Assembly: GCA_938015435.1 (NCBI GenBank) | Contig: CALLPN010000030.1 | Span: forward strand, 1 to 37,185 | Length of the DNA: 37,185 bases | Direction: 5' to 3' | From: an uncultured Saprospiraceae bacterium | GTDB lineage: Bacteria > Bacteroidota > Bacteroidia > Chitinophagales > Saprospiraceae | Shown here: one piece after another, positions 36,001 through 37,185 of the stretch | Numbering within the stretch: the stretch's first letter is position 1 | How the letters are laid out: the number at the start of each line of letters is the position of its first letter | Translations under genes and position numbers: made by a program | The notes under the pieces: generated by a model | The model's database searches: none | What the model was told of the DNA's origin: nothing | The model's input: only the letters and a program-made list of their open reading frames with translations

Positions 36001-37185
36001 GTGGAAGTTCTGCATCTATCTCAGGATTAAATGGAGGAACATATACTGTAACGGTAACAGATGCTGCGGGTTGTATAACAACGGCAAGTACTTCTGTAGC
36101 TGGATCGACTTCACCAATAGCTTCGACAAGTTCAACAGATACAACATGTGGAGAAGATAATGGAACAGCTAGCGCCACTTCAACAAGTGGAGTAGCACCA
36201 TATACATATGTATGGTCCAACGGATCATCTAATGCATCAATGACAGGAATAGCTGCTGGATCATATACTGTAACCGTAACAGATAGCGAAGGCTGTACAT
36301 CTACATCTACAACTGTAGTAGGAGATTCTACATCACCAATAGTAAATACATCATCCACAGATACAACATGTGGAGAAGATAATGGAACAGCAACAGCAAC
36401 TGCAACAAGCGGTGTTGCGCCATATACATATGCATGGTCTAATGGATCTTCAACATCAATGCTTAATAACCTATCATCTGGTGACTATACAGTAACAGTT
36501 ACAGATGCAGTAGGATGTACAGATGTATCTATGACGTCAGTAGGTTCGTCAAATGCACCACAGGCATCGGCAACATCTACAGATACAAGTTGTGGAGAGG
36601 CTAATGGTACGGCTGGTGTTTCTGCAACATCGGGAACGGCGCCATATACATATGCATGGTCAAATGGTGGCAATACTTCATCTATCACAGGGTTAAGTGG
36701 AGGAACATACACTGCCACAGTAACAGATGCGGTAGGATGTATAGTAACTGCAAGTACAACTATAGAAGGATCTACTTCACCAATAGCTAGTTCATCAGCG
36801 ATGGCTACGACATGTGGAGAAGATAATGGTACAGCTAACGCAACTGCTACTAGCGGGGTAGCACCATATACATATGCATGGTCAAATGGAGGAAATTCAG
36901 CATCTATCTCAGGATTAGCTGCAGGATCATACACAGTAACAGCAACAGATAGTGAAGGATGTACATCTACATCAACAACATCAGTGGGAAATTCTACATC
37001 GCCTAATGTAAGCGCATCGTCTACAGCAACAAGTTGTGGAGAGGATAACGGAACAGCAACAGCAAGTACAACAAGCGGTACTGCACCATATACATATGCA
37101 TGGTCAAATGGATCAACAACTTCGATGATCAATAATCTATCATCAGGTGACTATAATGTAACAGTAACAGATGCAGCGGGATGTA
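33096..37185 (+). CDS. SprB-repeat giant surface adhesin, N-terminal part (continues beyond the window)
   Basis: An open frame from the ATG at 33096 to the right edge with no stop (1363 codons seen). Residues 1-23 are a signal peptide (MRKVYSIFSVCLFSLFAFNANSQ). Residues 24-235 form an unrecognised domain with jelly-roll-like strands. Two copies of a 105-residue module follow (about 240-345 and 346-450), each with CxGDxxADN, TDxxGVI, GTCLxW and GCYDLSN. From residue 458 on there are SprB-type repeats (TxCGEDNGTATATxTSGxAP, YTYAWSNG, YTVTVTDAxGC). SprB is the gliding/adhesion protein of Flavobacterium, secreted by T9SS, so this protein is expected on the cell surface. A sorting domain should be at its unseen C-terminus. 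Confidence 0.9.
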   Translation, partial: MRKVYSIFSVCLFSLFAFNANSQDCDYNQSSLLFDMDECKAIFGFPSQTEYNEFTAIADTFPGGPILSVVGGNLYRENGAVNMHSCTESYDESTAMCVSSEESCDYVAGSDKAVRFDIKVELGSDGVGRLSGLCFNEAAPEMFNWLNGSSGPNNYPTKYAVRVLVNGSTVFEEIDIETSNDWTKETFDFSDIPAFRVTEMTVFNFELLPYCQVGIDSPVNAWDLDNIIVTANEIDNASGGTLTFGDGTTEKDICIGDGNADNMNVNSTGVYGTSKYLITDASGVIIAYDVTFPFDFESGVEGTCLIWNIGYYDSITGTDVGSNAADIEGCYDLSNPITLVRNQVAGGNITGGPFEFCVGDDVADNINAGAITLNGNIGANGQWVVTTDQGVILGLFDNYTDVNFDGAGAGTCLVWYLSYEDGLLGATVGANASDLNGCYDLSNSIAVIRNERPEVNINPTATMCGEDNGAATAIGSNGQAPYTYAWSNGQSGSSISDLAPGNYTVTITDANGCTNTTSGTIGNSSSPTASASSTATTCGENNGTATASATSGTAPYTYVWSNGSTTSMINSLSSGDYTVTVTDAVGCTDVSMTSIDASSKPVLTATSFDTTCGDDNGAVMVSAMSGIAPYTYAWSNGGSSASMSGLDDGTYTVTVTDAVGCTESASTVIDESSSPTVSTSSTDTTCGEDNGTATATTTGGVGPYSYLWSNDATVGGGSCGDCIQTVLVPVGGQDPIIVEEVMVDGAVLALPNYPYDLQDQAQAAQFLMDCLALGYNIEEEYNEETGNVSISVLYPGQDFDSFNINGGEEFYFTCTECTGTDLANATITALAAGSYTVTVTDAAGCTSTSTTVVGDSTSPIVDTSSTATSCGEDNGTATATTTSGVAPYTYTWSNGSSTSMLNNLSSGDYTVTVTDAAGCTDVSMTVVGASSSPQATASSVDTSCGENNGTASVTAMSGTAPYTYAWSNGGSSASISGLNGGTYTVTVTDAAGCITTASTSVAGSTSPIASTSSTDTTCGEDNGTASATSTSGVAPYTYVWSNGSSNASMTGIAAGSYTVTVTDSEGCTSTSTTVVGDSTSPIVNTSSTDTTCGEDNGTATATATSGVAPYTYAWSNGSSTSMLNNLSSGDYTVTVTDAVGCTDVSMTSVGSSNAPQASATSTDTSCGEANGTAGVSATSGTAPYTYAWSNGGNTSSITGLSGGTYTATVTDAVGCIVTASTTIEGSTSPIASSSAMATTCGEDNGTANATATSGVAPYTYAWSNGGNSASISGLAAGSYTVTATDSEGCTSTSTTSVGNSTSPNVSASSTATSCGEDNGTATASTTSGTAPYTYAWSNGSTTSMINNLSSGDYNVTVTDAAGC
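34485..37185 (+). repeat. SprB repeat array with exact 222-bp unit and 666-bp super-period
   Basis: The TGTGGAGA mark (codons C-G-E/D) occurs at 34485, 34707, 34929, 35151, 35703, 35925, 36147, 36369, 36591, 36813 and 37035. All intervals are 222 bp (74 codons) except one of 552. Units fall into three types in fixed order: A (SSGDYTVTVTDAxGCTDVSM: 34707, 35703, 36369, 37035), B (GGTYTVTVTDAxGC...TAST: 34929, 35925, 36591) and C (AAGSYTVTVTD...CTSTSTT: 35151, 36147, 36813). A C-like divergent unit opens the array at 34485. Confidence 0.92.
35226..35560 (+). other. 110-codon domain inserted in one SprB unit
   Basis: The unit starting at 35151 is 552 bp, i.e. 222 + 330. The extra 110 codons sit after the conserved WSN and before ALAAGSYTVTV. 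They encode GGGSCGDCIQTVLVPVGGQD, PYDLQDQAQAAQFLMDCLAL, YNIEEEYNEETGNVSISVLY and FYFTCTECTGTDLANATI. It is framed by two CxxC pairs (CGDC and CTEC), which could close the inserted domain at its base. I do not recognise the domain. Frame is kept on both sides. Confidence 0.8.

Noticed and set aside
35525..37132. Long open frames on the minus strand inside the adhesin array (for example 35819-36358 and 36485-37132)
   Set aside because: They mirror the 222-bp repeat in antisense; a repeat without antisense stops gives long frames in every copy. They have no signal, start context or family resemblance.

Overview
The window is AT-rich and looks like a chromosome segment from a marine-type member of the Bacteroidota, most likely a Saprospiria/Lewinella-like lineage (inference). 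The signs are type IX secretion (T9SS) C-terminal sorting domains, a giant SprB-repeat adhesin, a TonB-dependent receptor, many short-lipobox lipoproteins, the GCTNPDACNYNP-type cysteine repeat, and promoters of the Bacteroidota TTG-N19/20-TAnnTTTG form.

Layout. (1) 1-4494: an integron-like cassette tract. Single genes all on the minus strand (the start of a ParD-type antitoxin, a MORN-repeat protein, a lipoprotein) are separated by imperfect hairpins of about 60-130 bp whose ends carry AAC...GTT boxes (mostly TAACG/CGTTA). The tract abuts a tyrosine recombinase that lacks the IntI-specific insertion, and a divergent zinc-ribbon protein. (2) 4528-8422: monomeric isocitrate dehydrogenase with terminator, then three tandem paralogous small outer-membrane-like proteins, one of them a pseudogene. 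(3) 8662-14665: a YfcC-type carboxylate carrier, a coiled-coil protein with an LEA-like tail, an SRPBCC protein and a lipoprotein. (4) 14759-20993: housekeeping-like genes (RlmI-type rRNA methyltransferase, M23 peptidase, TPMT-type methyltransferase, folP, a lipoprotein, a YdeI/DUF1905 protein) with several repeats between them, including about 13 copies of a 7-bp unit just before folP. (5) 21187-25473: a candidate structured RNA, a thioredoxin-fold lipoprotein, and a tight DUF4956-HlyD-TolC operon. (6) 25701-37185: surface and secretion genes: a T9SS-exported lysyl oxidase, a T9SS-exported sugar dehydrogenase, a TonB receptor, a DUF4197 lipoprotein, and the start of the SprB-repeat adhesin, which runs off the right edge.

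How it fits together. The most unusual parts are the left-edge recombinase/hairpin/cassette array, which has the logic of an integron without a classical IntI; the three-gene envelope system with a DUF4956 protein where an energised pump would be expected; the bacterial lysyl oxidase with both cofactor residues and the copper ligands conserved; and the adhesin array with an exact 222-bp period, a three-unit super-period and one clean 330-bp in-frame insert. No tRNA, rRNA or CRISPR array was seen. All functional statements come from reading motifs by eye; no database search was run.
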